IMG/VR virus record: IMGVR_UViG_3300042449_002151
Span: 1 to 31,493 of that record
Source: a virus
DNA length: 31,493 bases
Direction: 5' to 3' (one strand)
A model generated the notes under the pieces. The model saw nothing but the letters and a program-made list of their open reading frames with translations. It searched no databases and was not told where the DNA came from. The position numbers were made by a program, and so were the translations under genes. Below are positions 15,305 to 23,302 of the stretch, one piece after another; within the stretch, counting starts at the first letter, position 1; each line of letters opens with the position of its first letter.

Positions 15305-16432
15305 ATGGCAGTAATACCGGAACCAGAAAGAAGTAGAATATATACAAGAATTAAACATCTATTAGGTGCACCGCTCAGAAGTGTTGAGCTCACAGATGAA
15401 ATGATGGATTCACTAATGGAGTTATCTTTAGGTGATTATGAGGAATATGTTTTACAATGGTTAATTGATAGTCAATGGGTTAATTTGGTTAACCTAAATA
15501 TGAGTGAAAAATCTGTAGCAAGAGCACTTGTGACAAGGACTATGGATTTTGAACAACAATTTGCATATTCATATTCAAAAATTGTAGGACTACAAACTAT
15601 GGGTCCGTGGGTACTTAAAAAAGATTATTTTATTCTGAGTGCTAATACCCAGAATTATGAGATACCTGCTGGTAGAGAGGTAAACGAACTTTTATGGTTC
15701 TCTAACCAACCATGGACAGCCTTTGGATTAGGTGGAATTGGTGGGTTCGGATTTGGTGGAATTGGTTTAGGTGCGACTGAAGCCGGTTACGCTCAAATGG
15801 GATATCAAGGTTCTTATTTCATGATGTCAGGTTTTGACTATTTGATTAGAATGCAAGAAGCAAACATTTTGAATAGAATACTTGGTGGTTCGCTTACATA
15901 TAGAATTACAGGTTTACCTGACGGTAAGAAAAACATCTTTCTATACAACACACCAGGAGGAAGATTTGATTGGATGAATTACAGTCAATATGTTGGTAGA
16001 GCAGTATGGTATTGGTATTATGATGTAGGGCCTGACGACAGAGCTTCATGTTTAAAGGCAAACCCTGACATTATCAAGTTACCAACGGACGTACCTATCG
16101 AAGATTTAAGTTGGGAGGATTTAAACGTTCCAGGACAACAATGGGTTAGGAGATGGTTCACCGCTTATTGTAAAGAAACATTATCAAGAGTACGTGGTAA
16201 GTTTTCAGGTAATTTGAAGACACCTGACTCCGAATTGCAGATGGATTATCAGAGTTTATCAACTGAAGCAAAAGACGAAAAAACAAAACTAATAGAAGAA
16301 CTTACCGGTGCTGAAGGATGGTTAACAAGATTGAGACCTGAAAAAGTAATGGAGAGGGAAGCTTTGATTGCAGAAAATCTGAACAAACAAATGAAATTCA
16401 GAGCAATGCCGAGACAAATTTATGTAATTTAA
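15305..16432 (+). CDS. Neck protein, T4 gp13-like
   Basis: The start matches T4 gp13 clearly: a helix with RIKHLLGAPLRSVELTDEMM, then a helix ending GDYEEYVLQWLID (T4 has the related RRLGAP...VELT... pattern). The middle has a Gly/Phe-rich loop (residues 140-155, repeated GGIGGFGFGGIG), tolerated in neck rings. The C-terminal helices QQWVRRWFTAYCKETLSRVRG and the Leu/Glu/Lys-rich end fit the last part of gp13 (about residue 275 onward). T4 gp13 is 309 residues, so this one is about 65 longer, mostly in the central part. It forms the adaptor ring between portal and tail. It lies on the plus strand away from gp14/gp15-like genes, separated by the SET, helicase and SOD genes. Confidence 0.78.
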   Translation: MAVIPEPERSRIYTRIKHLLGAPLRSVELTDEMMDSLMELSLGDYEEYVLQWLIDSQWVNLVNLNMSEKSVARALVTRTMDFEQQFAYSYSKIVGLQTMGPWVLKKDYFILSANTQNYEIPAGREVNELLWFSNQPWTAFGLGGIGGFGFGGIGLGATEAGYAQMGYQGSYFMMSGFDYLIRMQEANILNRILGGSLTYRITGLPDGKKNIFLYNTPGGRFDWMNYSQYVGRAVWYWYYDVGPDDRASCLKANPDIIKLPTDVPIEDLSWEDLNVPGQQWVRRWFTAYCKETLSRVRGKFSGNLKTPDSELQMDYQSLSTEAKDEKTKLIEELTGAEGWLTRLRPEKVMEREALIAENLNKQMKFRAMPRQIYVI

Positions 16433-16433
16433 T

Positions 16434-16769
16434 ATGGGAATAGTTAAATCAATACCTTCAAGAAGAATTATAAACGGAATACAGATTAATACATCTGAGA
16501 TTTCCGTCGTATCGGAAAAAGAATACCGTACAAGCGGTGAAGCCTGTATTGTGGTAAGAGGAGTTGCCAGTTCAAAGGTTACTTTGGATTCATCAACCTC
16601 AGACCACATTGTAGTAAAATCAATGACTCGTCTGACTATTGTACCTGATGCAGGTTTAATAGATGAAGAATACGATGAAATAGAAATGGATAAATTTGCC
16701 TGTGTTGAGTTTAGATACGTTGGGGGTAACTGGTATATCCTTTCATCAGACGGACTTAAACAATCCTAA
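16434..16769 (+). CDS. Small beta-rich structural protein, unknown
   Basis: This 111-residue protein starts one base after the gp13-like stop codon (TAATATG), so the two are coupled. It has no signal peptide or membrane segment. The C-terminal half alternates strands and turns: DHIVVKSMTRLTIVPDAG, an acidic loop DEEYDEIEMD, then VEFRYVGGNWYILSSDGL. This Val-Glu-Phe-x-Tyr/Phe...Gly-Gly-Asn-Trp-Tyr-Ile pattern is typical of short trimeric fibre or decoration domains, which would fit a collar or head fibre near the neck; that is inference. Its last 24 bases overlap the end of the convergent DNA polymerase gene. Confidence 0.7.
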   Translation: MGIVKSIPSRRIINGIQINTSEISVVSEKEYRTSGEACIVVRGVASSKVTLDSSTSDHIVVKSMTRLTIVPDAGLIDEEYDEIEMDKFACVEFRYVGGNWYILSSDGLKQS

Positions 16770-19544
16770 TTTTTCTTCCCACCCTTCTTCCGCCAACTGA
16801 TACATGTAATCAGGACTTAGACCTCTTTTTTTCCAATACTCAAGTTCTAATTCTGTTATATCTAACACATCCTCTTGCAACTTGTCTTGGTCACCTTCTT
16901 CAAAAGGCATACCATTAATTAACTCACATTGTTCATTAGTGAATATTCCTCTTTCTGCCGGGTCTGATACTAACAACAAGTCACGTACATCTTGTTTGAA
17001 CACGACTAACAAAGGCTCAATTCTTTTGTTAAACGTAACAATTGCTCTCGGTACGTTATATTCACCTGTCATGTTGGGATTGGTTTCCAATATATTAGCA
17101 TCCAACATATAACAGTTTACAACAACTCCTTCATTAATTTCTTTCGCCTTTGGATTATCAAACTTTTGTAATTGATTATAATCTTTTATTTGCTTAGCAG
17201 TCATTTTCTGTACGTCACCTTGAGAAGCCTTTTTACCGTTATTTACGTACATAATAACATCACCTAAGTTAACACTTAAGTTTTGTTGAATTGCAAGTTC
17301 CATGTGTGCCATACGAGACATAGAATTACCTGCCTTGGTTTTTTGGGTTAACCTTTTTTTATAGTCATCCAAGGTGAGTTTTACTTTCGCCCTTTGTGCA
17401 ATCTGTGATAAAGGTATTTGTTGGTCGAATATTTTTTGAAGGTACTCGTAATAATATTCTATGAATTCCTTACCCTCTCCTTTCAATAAAAGTTTAATTC
17501 CCTTATCTAAAAAAGTTTCAATATATAATGGAAGTTTCTTAGATTTTATAGAATTGCCAGTCAATTTTATCTTTCCTTTAGCGTCCATAACCGCGTAATT
17601 TTTTCTGGCAAGATTTATACATGATGGCCAAACACCATCAGTGTCAAGCGCCATTTCACCTCTCATGAATATATCATTGTACTCTGCAACATCAGCATCA
17701 GGTCCCGTATATTCTTTACCCACCTTAACTTTCCAGTTCAAACCACGACCAATATATTTTCTTTCATCAACACCTTCTGGACTTGAGAAGTTCACGCCAT
17801 CCGTATCCATAACCAAAGGAGTATAACCCTTACTCATAAAGTACTTAATCATCTGACGTAGGTATTGACGACCAGTACATGTAATTTGCTCACCCATGTA
17901 CATGTCCCCCCACGCATAGACCTGAGGTGCCGACAACGCACCGAACATTGAGTTAATAAAAATCTTAATCGGTAATTGTTTATTGGAGTATGATGATGAA
18001 AGGGATGGGTCTGTCTTTTCGTACTGCTCCGCCAACTGTTTATATTTAATACGAGTATCACGGAAATATTTTAACATTCCTTTCATTGCTCCAGTCACAT
18101 CACAATCAGGAAAAACATCATGTACAAGTTGAATAGAGGGGTATAGAGACGAGAAGTCGAGTTTAAGTACATTCTTACTATAACCTACCTTTAGTAGTCG
18201 AGAAAGACCTCCTACGAAGTCAGTTTTGTCTTGTTTAGCTGGAATGGCAAGTCCGTGTTTGTATGACCATGCAAGCATCAACATCTTCCAAAGAGTTGCA
18301 GTACCCATAGTGGAAACTCTCTCATAAGTTGTAGGAATCATTGCTGCTAGCAAAAATGAACCCTGATTAAACTCCTTATCGACAGCTAAAGTTTCCTCCA
18401 AGTCATCGTCAAGATATCTCTCAACTAAGTTATCACCAGTTGTTTTTATATAGACATCATCCCTTTTTTCGCAAACCAAATCCACTTTTGAATCCTGTCC
18501 AACCTTTTTATATTTTCCATTTTGTATATTCAACCAATATTCTTCTTTGTTTGCATACATCTTACCAATGTCTGTATGGTCGATGTATACACGGTCAGGT
18601 GCTTCTTTACCTATAAAAGTGGTGATATATTTAAGACCCGCAGATTTAATGTTGGAATTAATTGCTTGAGCCCTACGAACCGCATGAATAATATCGATAG
18701 TATTATACCCCCAAATAGAGGTTTGTGTAAATTCTTCAACTTCGTTGGCAAGTTTTAGAATGGTTTCTTTTCTTGTATATGAATGTTGTGGATGTAAGGA
18801 TTTTACAGTTTTTCTCATATCAATACCCAATCGTTGAGCACGTTCAAAAATCCAATGCCAGTCGAAGTTCGCTGAGTTATAACCACCGATAATTGATGGT
18901 TTGAGTTGGTCAATCACATTAAGGAATTCTATGATGGCACCTTTTTCTTGGTCCTCATTCAAACACTCAATAACTCTATGATATCCTTTATTTGTCTTAA
19001 TTCCAATCATAAAGATTCTACCATCTTTGGGGTCAAGAGCATTTGTTTCCAAGTCAAATACTAATCTTGTGACATCATCATAATCAGTAAATCCTTTGAA
19101 TAATCTTTTCTCCTTTGCAATAAGATATTGTTCTACGGGCGGAAGAATTGAAATCTTGTCTTTCATTTTATCCCCCCATGGGTCACAGCCACCGTCTCTG
19201 AAAAATTGGATTAATTCTCTGTACCCTTTTAAGGATTTAACCATGAAAGTTAAACCTTTCTGTAATCTCTCGTTACCCTTGGTTTCCAATTTCTCGATAA
19301 CAATTCCATACTTTGTCATGGCCTCTTTTTGAGCCATCTTAGAATCATTGTAGAAATTAAGACCCCTTAGGTCACCAACCCAAGCAAATGGGATAAATGT
19401 ATCTTTTCTTATTTCTTTACCCTTACCAGGTATTTCTTTGATTTTGTAAATTGAGTTTGATACGTAGTCAAATTCGATTGCAACTATAAACTCTTCAGGG
19501 TCGTTTCCATGAAGAAACGATTCGATTTCTTGATAACTATTCAT
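16746..19544 (-). CDS. Family B DNA polymerase, T4 gp43-like
   Basis: All catalytic motifs are present in this 932-residue enzyme (T4 gp43 has 898). The exonuclease has Exo I FDLETN (D164, E166), Exo II NSANFD (D228) and Exo III YLDDD (Y377, D381). The polymerase has motif A LDFSSLYPS (D463), motif B KIFINSMFGAL and motif C VMDTDG (D580, D582). It is therefore expected to be a proofreading replicative polymerase. The N-terminal 150 residues correspond to the T4-type N-terminal domain. Start ATG is at 19542-19544, after a 63-nt leader containing a hairpin. It is transcribed toward the plus-strand neck genes and shares 24 bases with the end of the 16434 gene. It lies next to the glycosyltransferase block, unlike in T4. 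Confidence 0.95.
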   Translation of the reverse strand: MNSYQEIESFLHGNDPEEFIVAIEFDYVSNSIYKIKEIPGKGKEIRKDTFIPFAWVGDLRGLNFYNDSKMAQKEAMTKYGIVIEKLETKGNERLQKGLTFMVKSLKGYRELIQFFRDGGCDPWGDKMKDKISILPPVEQYLIAKEKRLFKGFTDYDDVTRLVFDLETNALDPKDGRIFMIGIKTNKGYHRVIECLNEDQEKGAIIEFLNVIDQLKPSIIGGYNSANFDWHWIFERAQRLGIDMRKTVKSLHPQHSYTRKETILKLANEVEEFTQTSIWGYNTIDIIHAVRRAQAINSNIKSAGLKYITTFIGKEAPDRVYIDHTDIGKMYANKEEYWLNIQNGKYKKVGQDSKVDLVCEKRDDVYIKTTGDNLVERYLDDDLEETLAVDKEFNQGSFLLAAMIPTTYERVSTMGTATLWKMLMLAWSYKHGLAIPAKQDKTDFVGGLSRLLKVGYSKNVLKLDFSSLYPSIQLVHDVFPDCDVTGAMKGMLKYFRDTRIKYKQLAEQYEKTDPSLSSSYSNKQLPIKIFINSMFGALSAPQVYAWGDMYMGEQITCTGRQYLRQMIKYFMSKGYTPLVMDTDGVNFSSPEGVDERKYIGRGLNWKVKVGKEYTGPDADVAEYNDIFMRGEMALDTDGVWPSCINLARKNYAVMDAKGKIKLTGNSIKSKKLPLYIETFLDKGIKLLLKGEGKEFIEYYYEYLQKIFDQQIPLSQIAQRAKVKLTLDDYKKRLTQKTKAGNSMSRMAHMELAIQQNLSVNLGDVIMYVNNGKKASQGDVQKMTAKQIKDYNQLQKFDNPKAKEINEGVVVNCYMLDANILETNPNMTGEYNVPRAIVTFNKRIEPLLVVFKQDVRDLLLVSDPAERGIFTNEQCELINGMPFEEGDQDKLQEDVLDITELELEYWKKRGLSPDYMYQLAEEGWEEKLGLFKSV

Positions 19545-19570
19545 ATGTATTTCCGAGTGGTTGATTGGCT

Positions 19571-19586
19571 TTCACACAATTGTGAA
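19571..19586 (-). promoter_or_regulatory. Leader hairpin before the DNA polymerase gene
   Basis: A 6-bp stem (TTCACA/TGTGAA) with a 4-nt loop lies 26 nt ahead of the polymerase ATG, with a perfect 10-bp palindrome CACAATTGTG inside. T4 gp43 represses its own translation by binding a hairpin just ahead of its start codon, so this may be the equivalent operator, or a repressor site. Both are inference. Confidence 0.35.
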
Positions 19587-19607
19587 GTTTACCTTACTCA
19601 TTCGTAA

Positions 19608-19614
19608 ATAAATA
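19608..19614 (-). promoter_or_regulatory. Late-promoter-like TATTTAT motif
   Basis: TATTTAT on the minus strand 63 nt ahead of the polymerase ATG, giving the longest leader of all copies, with a 6-bp hairpin between. Confidence 0.38.
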
Positions 19615-19639
19615 TAAAAAAAGCCGACGTATAATCAAA

Positions 19640-20020
19640 TTAGCAACAAGCAGTTTCAGAAATAAAACTATCTTGGACATTAATATAAAGTTCTTCACGG
19701 ATTGGTAGAATCAAGTTTCCTTCATCATTCTTGATTAAAAATTGTCCTTGGTATCTACCTACAGTATCGGTATTCCTCGAAGTAAATTTATAGTAAATAT
19801 AGTACTCAGTGGGAGCACCTAGTTCAAGATTTGTTAGTGCAACTATTTCACAAGGTGCAGAAACAATTTTCGGAACACCGGTATAATAATCAACCATAGT
19901 AAAATATATTGTCGATACTTCGAGTGATTCCATGAATGCAATATAGTCGGACCTACCATCCTGTACCACTTGCATTTTTAATATTGGTAACGTAGCATTC
20001 TTTTTGATGAAAAATTCCAT
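19640..20020 (-). CDS. BppU-like small virion protein, tentative
   Basis: The 126-residue product starts MEFFIKKNATLPILKMQVVQDG, then a strand with TIYFTMVDYYTG, a C-terminal YYIYYKFTSRNTDT turn, and GRYQGQFLIKND ending in a strand. This order (D-G, strands, Y-x-W/F, D-T-D-x-x-G-x-Y-x-G-x-F, then D/N-G) is the pattern of the Ig-like domain often seen in the N-terminal part of phage BppU/baseplate upper proteins. Two Cys close the C-terminus. It has its own TATTTAT 4 nt ahead and follows the HtrL-GT2 gene. A role as a small fibre-base or decoration protein is likely but not shown. Confidence 0.45.
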   Translation of the reverse strand: MEFFIKKNATLPILKMQVVQDGRSDYIAFMESLEVSTIYFTMVDYYTGVPKIVSAPCEIVALTNLELGAPTEYYIYYKFTSRNTDTVGRYQGQFLIKNDEGNLILPIREELYINVQDSFISETACC

Positions 20021-20040
20021 AACAATAAATATATTGTTAT
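20019..20040 (-). repeat. 22-nt inverted repeat covering stop of one gene and start of the next
   Basis: A 9-bp perfect inverted repeat (ATAACAATA and TATTGTTAT with a 4-nt loop) holds the TATTTAT motif, the TAA of the HtrL-GT2 gene and the first bases of the next gene's ATG. As RNA it would fold over the start codon of the 126-residue gene; as DNA it could be an operator. Confidence 0.5.
20025..20031 (-). promoter_or_regulatory. Late-promoter-like TATTTAT motif
   Basis: TATTTAT on the sense strand 4 nt ahead of the ATG at 20020, inside the 22-nt inverted repeat just described and overlapping the 16-nt gap after the upstream gene. Confidence 0.38.
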
Positions 20041-21707
20041 GACTCTTTACGAAGCGACCTATCGTAATGTTCGAATCTATCGTGTTCGGTAGGGGTAATT
20101 AAAAGTAAACCAGAAAATAATTCTCCCTTTTTAACGAGTTGGTACATATAACTCATCCAAGTTTGTTCAAACGGATGTGCCCAAGTTGTATCCAAAAACA
20201 TTTTCTTACTTCCTGGTTTGGTTACAACTTGTGGCCAGTTACAATAATAAACCTCACCTGTTGCATAAGGTATTTGTTTGTGAGACAAAATCTTATTGAA
20301 CTCTGTTTTAGGAGCGTTCGGGTCTAACCCAATTTGAGGTAATCTAGGTTTACCTGGCCAAAACTTAGACCTTACATCTTGTGGTACATTATACCAAGAC
20401 CATTGAGTCCCATTATCACCGAAAAATTCTGAGTAGTTTAATTTTAAAAAATCAAAATTTTCTTTTTTACTGATTTCCAAAGATTTTTGATATATGTTTT
20501 TGACATACCTATTGAATCCGTTTCTACAAATGGTTTCTTTTCCGTTATAAAAAAACATATCGTCTTCGAAAAAGAACATAAAATCATGCCCTGTGTTTTC
20601 AAAATGTTCGGCAATCCACTGTCTTCCCCCACAAATCCCTAAATTATCTTTTTTAATATGTTCAAAACCATGTTCATCACAAAGTTTCTGATATTCATCG
20701 AAAGTTGAATCATCAGTTGAATTATTTAAAAGATATTTTTTTGGTTTATTTAGAAAATCTGAATCATAATCTTGCATTGATTGAATCAAGGTACGGAATT
20801 GATTTGGACTGTTAAAAGTTATTACGTAAACACCGACGTTGTTTAAATCCAAGTTATTGTTCGAATTTACAACCGTCTCTGATTTAGTAATCAAATTATC
20901 ATTTTTCAAATCTTCGAAAAACTTTCCTATTAAACCATTACCCTCAATTTCAAAGTAATTTATAATGTCAGAATGTTTATAACACATTATTGAAAATATA
21001 GATTCTTCAGTTCCCATATAACCCTCGTCCAAAGTTGTTTTCAAAAGGCCGTAATAGATTCCATTTATCTCACCAATAGTATCTTTTGGCCCTCCAAAAA
21101 AACCCCCACGAGCAACTTTATTTACTTTTGCTCCCGCTAGTTCATTTAACCTATTATATTCAAAACCGTGAATTTCCTTTTCTGCACCATATGGGAAACA
21201 AATAAACGAAAACTTGGAGATATATTTTTCTAATTTATCTAAAACTTTATCATGAGTAAAATAACCAGGGTGTACTGTATTTGTTAAACCACCATCAATC
21301 CAAAACATGTATTGTGAATTGAATTTGTCCATAATCTTAGCGTCGTGAAGTAAAAAAACTTTAGACATTACTAAGGGGTTATACATCTCTAGTTTCGCTT
21401 GTGTAGAATCCTTTAACCACCCAACTTGATTGGTCCACTCTGTATCAGTTCTTATTTTTTGAATTTGATTATAAAATTCATTTTTGAACCACGACAAAGG
21501 ACGATTAATGAACTGAGTGTTTGATTTACTTCTTTTTTTAAAAACAAACTCTTCGAGTTCTTCTTCTCCAAAAATTATCAAATTAGCATCAACGTCTAAT
21601 AGCTTATCAAACTTTTCTAAATAATGAGAAAATGGTCTTGCCCATCCTTCAGACAATCCATCCCTCCCTATATTCCAAATTCCCGTAACTAAAGTTATAT
21701 TACTCAT
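20037..21707 (-). CDS. Two-domain glycosyltransferase: HtrL/YibB-like plus GT2-like
   Basis: Residues 1-265 belong to the HtrL/YibB (WlaTC-like) type: TLVTGIWNIGRDG at the start, YMFWIDGGLTN (135-143), a GGFFGG turn (201-206), and TEESIFSIM with the conserved acid pair near 235. Residues 290-556 are a GT-A fold: VGVYVITFNSPNQF as the nucleotide-binding strand, an LNNSTDDS turn, and MFFFEDDMFFYNG with the EDD (381-383) that acts as the DxD metal site. It likely transfers two sugars in sequence or one sugar with two acceptor steps. Acceptor and donor are unknown. It overlaps the upstream HtrL-like gene by 8 nt, so the glycosyltransferase genes form one coupled operon. Confidence 0.75.
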   Translation of the reverse strand: MSNITLVTGIWNIGRDGLSEGWARPFSHYLEKFDKLLDVDANLIIFGEEELEEFVFKKRSKSNTQFINRPLSWFKNEFYNQIQKIRTDTEWTNQVGWLKDSTQAKLEMYNPLVMSKVFLLHDAKIMDKFNSQYMFWIDGGLTNTVHPGYFTHDKVLDKLEKYISKFSFICFPYGAEKEIHGFEYNRLNELAGAKVNKVARGGFFGGPKDTIGEINGIYYGLLKTTLDEGYMGTEESIFSIMCYKHSDIINYFEIEGNGLIGKFFEDLKNDNLITKSETVVNSNNNLDLNNVGVYVITFNSPNQFRTLIQSMQDYDSDFLNKPKKYLLNNSTDDSTFDEYQKLCDEHGFEHIKKDNLGICGGRQWIAEHFENTGHDFMFFFEDDMFFYNGKETICRNGFNRYVKNIYQKSLEISKKENFDFLKLNYSEFFGDNGTQWSWYNVPQDVRSKFWPGKPRLPQIGLDPNAPKTEFNKILSHKQIPYATGEVYYCNWPQVVTKPGSKKMFLDTTWAHPFEQTWMSYMYQLVKKGELFSGLLLITPTEHDRFEHYDRSLRKES

Positions 21708-22581
21708 ATATTCTATTGAATTCTTCTAATATTCTATAAAAACTTTTATTTTCTTCAAACAATTTAGGATTTGTTCCTGGCGGACAATTGTCAGGACACC
21801 ACCAAATGTCAAAATGTTTTCTAACAAAAAGGTCTGGGTCGTTATGCCACATTACAGTCATGAGAACTTCTTCGTGATGTACCCTTTCTTCAGGAGTAAT
21901 CTTGTACGCATAATCTTCGAATAAAGTTACAACATCATCCCACAAATCTTTATGACCACCAAAGAGACCACCTATAACATGAATCTTTCTTTGATAATTT
22001 TTATACCATTTTGGGTTAACTGTACCTGACCAATAATTTCTATCGTTATCCTTTCCTAATATAAGAAACTTTCCTTCAGTGTCTTCGACTAAATTTTTAA
22101 GAAAATCATTGTTGAATAAATTACTTTCGTAGTATTTTCCTTGTGGATGGTCACTTCCTACTAAGTACTTATTAGGTATAAGTCCGCAATGTGATAAACC
22201 AGCATCAATCCAAAAATAATAATCGTAGGATTTATCCTCTAACCACCACCAACCAAACTTGGACCATTGAATTTCAATACATCTGTCCCCTGTTTTTGCG
22301 CTTTCATAATCTTTATATTTCAATAATAATTCTTGATATTTTGTTTGACGTAAATCAAAAACTTTGAATTCTAATTTTTGTGGTGAAACTCCGTGAGATT
22401 CATAAAAAAACCTTTGTAATCTTTCTATTTCTCTGTCAGAAGTATAACAAAGAAAATCTGCGTCGGTCATTTTCAAAAGTGATAATAAACTGTATTGATA
22501 ATGGCCTCCTCTTGATGGTCTTCCTCCAATTTCAGTCCCCGATAAATCACTATAAATGCAAGTAATAAATTTAACTTTCAT
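21700..22581 (-). CDS. HtrL/YibB-like glycosyltransferase
   Basis: This 293-residue protein resembles the first half of the neighbouring fusion: KFITCIYSDLSG at the start, an aromatic W-W-W-L segment, YYFWIDAGLSHCG (121-133, D126 as likely metal-binding acid), IGGLFGG (203-209) and HHEEVLMTVMWH (235-246). In bacteria these enzymes take part in LPS or capsule outer-core synthesis; the family is assigned to sugar transfer but few have tested donors. It overlaps both neighbours (8 nt and 11 nt). The pair with the fusion may have come from a duplication in the phage. Confidence 0.7.
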   Translation of the reverse strand: MKVKFITCIYSDLSGTEIGGRPSRGGHYQYSLLSLLKMTDADFLCYTSDREIERLQRFFYESHGVSPQKLEFKVFDLRQTKYQELLLKYKDYESAKTGDRCIEIQWSKFGWWWLEDKSYDYYFWIDAGLSHCGLIPNKYLVGSDHPQGKYYESNLFNNDFLKNLVEDTEGKFLILGKDNDRNYWSGTVNPKWYKNYQRKIHVIGGLFGGHKDLWDDVVTLFEDYAYKITPEERVHHEEVLMTVMWHNDPDLFVRKHFDIWWCPDNCPPGTNPKLFEENKSFYRILEEFNRIYE

Positions 22582-23302
22582 ATGTGTATTCTATATGTTG
22601 ATTTGATTTTTTTAATTGAGACATACTGTTAAAATCATAACAATTATTTGGAACTTTAACTGGTGAATACAAATTCCAATTATATGTCTGTGCATAGTAA
22701 TTATTATAGTTACCACCTGAAACATCAGACCAACCTGATTGTTGTGGTCCAATTGGTAGTATTGGACAATAACTTTGATGCTTTGACATTATTTCTCTAT
22801 AAATGTAATCATCGATGGCATAATAACCTTCTTTCCAAGGTTCGGTCATTTCCAGAACTCTATCATAGATTGAATGATGGTACATAATCATATTTGTGGC
22901 AAAAATACCACGTTCATGTTCTTTAGCGGGTGGTAAATTTGTTAGGTCTATCAATAAAGGATATTTTTCACTTCTGTTGACAGGTCTAGCAAGTGTTGGA
23001 GCAAGGTTAAAAACACCCCACTCAAACTCACCGATTTCTTCAATTTGTTTAATCAAAGATTTAGCATAAGGCATTATTACACAATCGTCTTCTATTACTA
23101 AAATACTTTCATACCCTTTTTCTTTTGCTTCTTTGATTAAAGTGGTATGTGAACGAGTACACCCAACATGACTGTTTGTATCAACCGCTCTAAAATGTTC
23201 GTAATCCCAACCAATGTATTCCATTTCTTTAACAATGGATTCTAATCTGTCGGGTCTTCTTTCAAGATTTACTACGAACTTTGGTATTGAATTGAATTTC
23301 AT
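22571..23302 (-). CDS. Glycosyltransferase family 25-like
   Basis: The 243-residue protein has the GT25 pattern: FVVNLERRPDRLESI at residues 9-23, then FRAVD, GCTRSHTTLIKEAKEKGYES at 47-66 (the G-C-x-x-S-H motif), and VIEDD (EDD at 71-73). GT25 includes bacterial LPS galactosyltransferases and the eukaryotic procollagen galactosyltransferases. Its C-terminal part (from about 170) is shorter and Tyr/Asn-rich. The gene starts one base into the stop of the GT60-like gene (TAATG) and ends overlapping the HtrL-like gene by 11 nt. Confidence 0.82.
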   Translation of the reverse strand: MKFNSIPKFVVNLERRPDRLESIVKEMEYIGWDYEHFRAVDTNSHVGCTRSHTTLIKEAKEKGYESILVIEDDCVIMPYAKSLIKQIEEIGEFEWGVFNLAPTLARPVNRSEKYPLLIDLTNLPPAKEHERGIFATNMIMYHHSIYDRVLEMTEPWKEGYYAIDDYIYREIMSKHQSYCPILPIGPQQSGWSDVSGGNYNNYYAQTYNWNLYSPVKVPNNCYDFNSMSQLKKSNQHIEYTYES

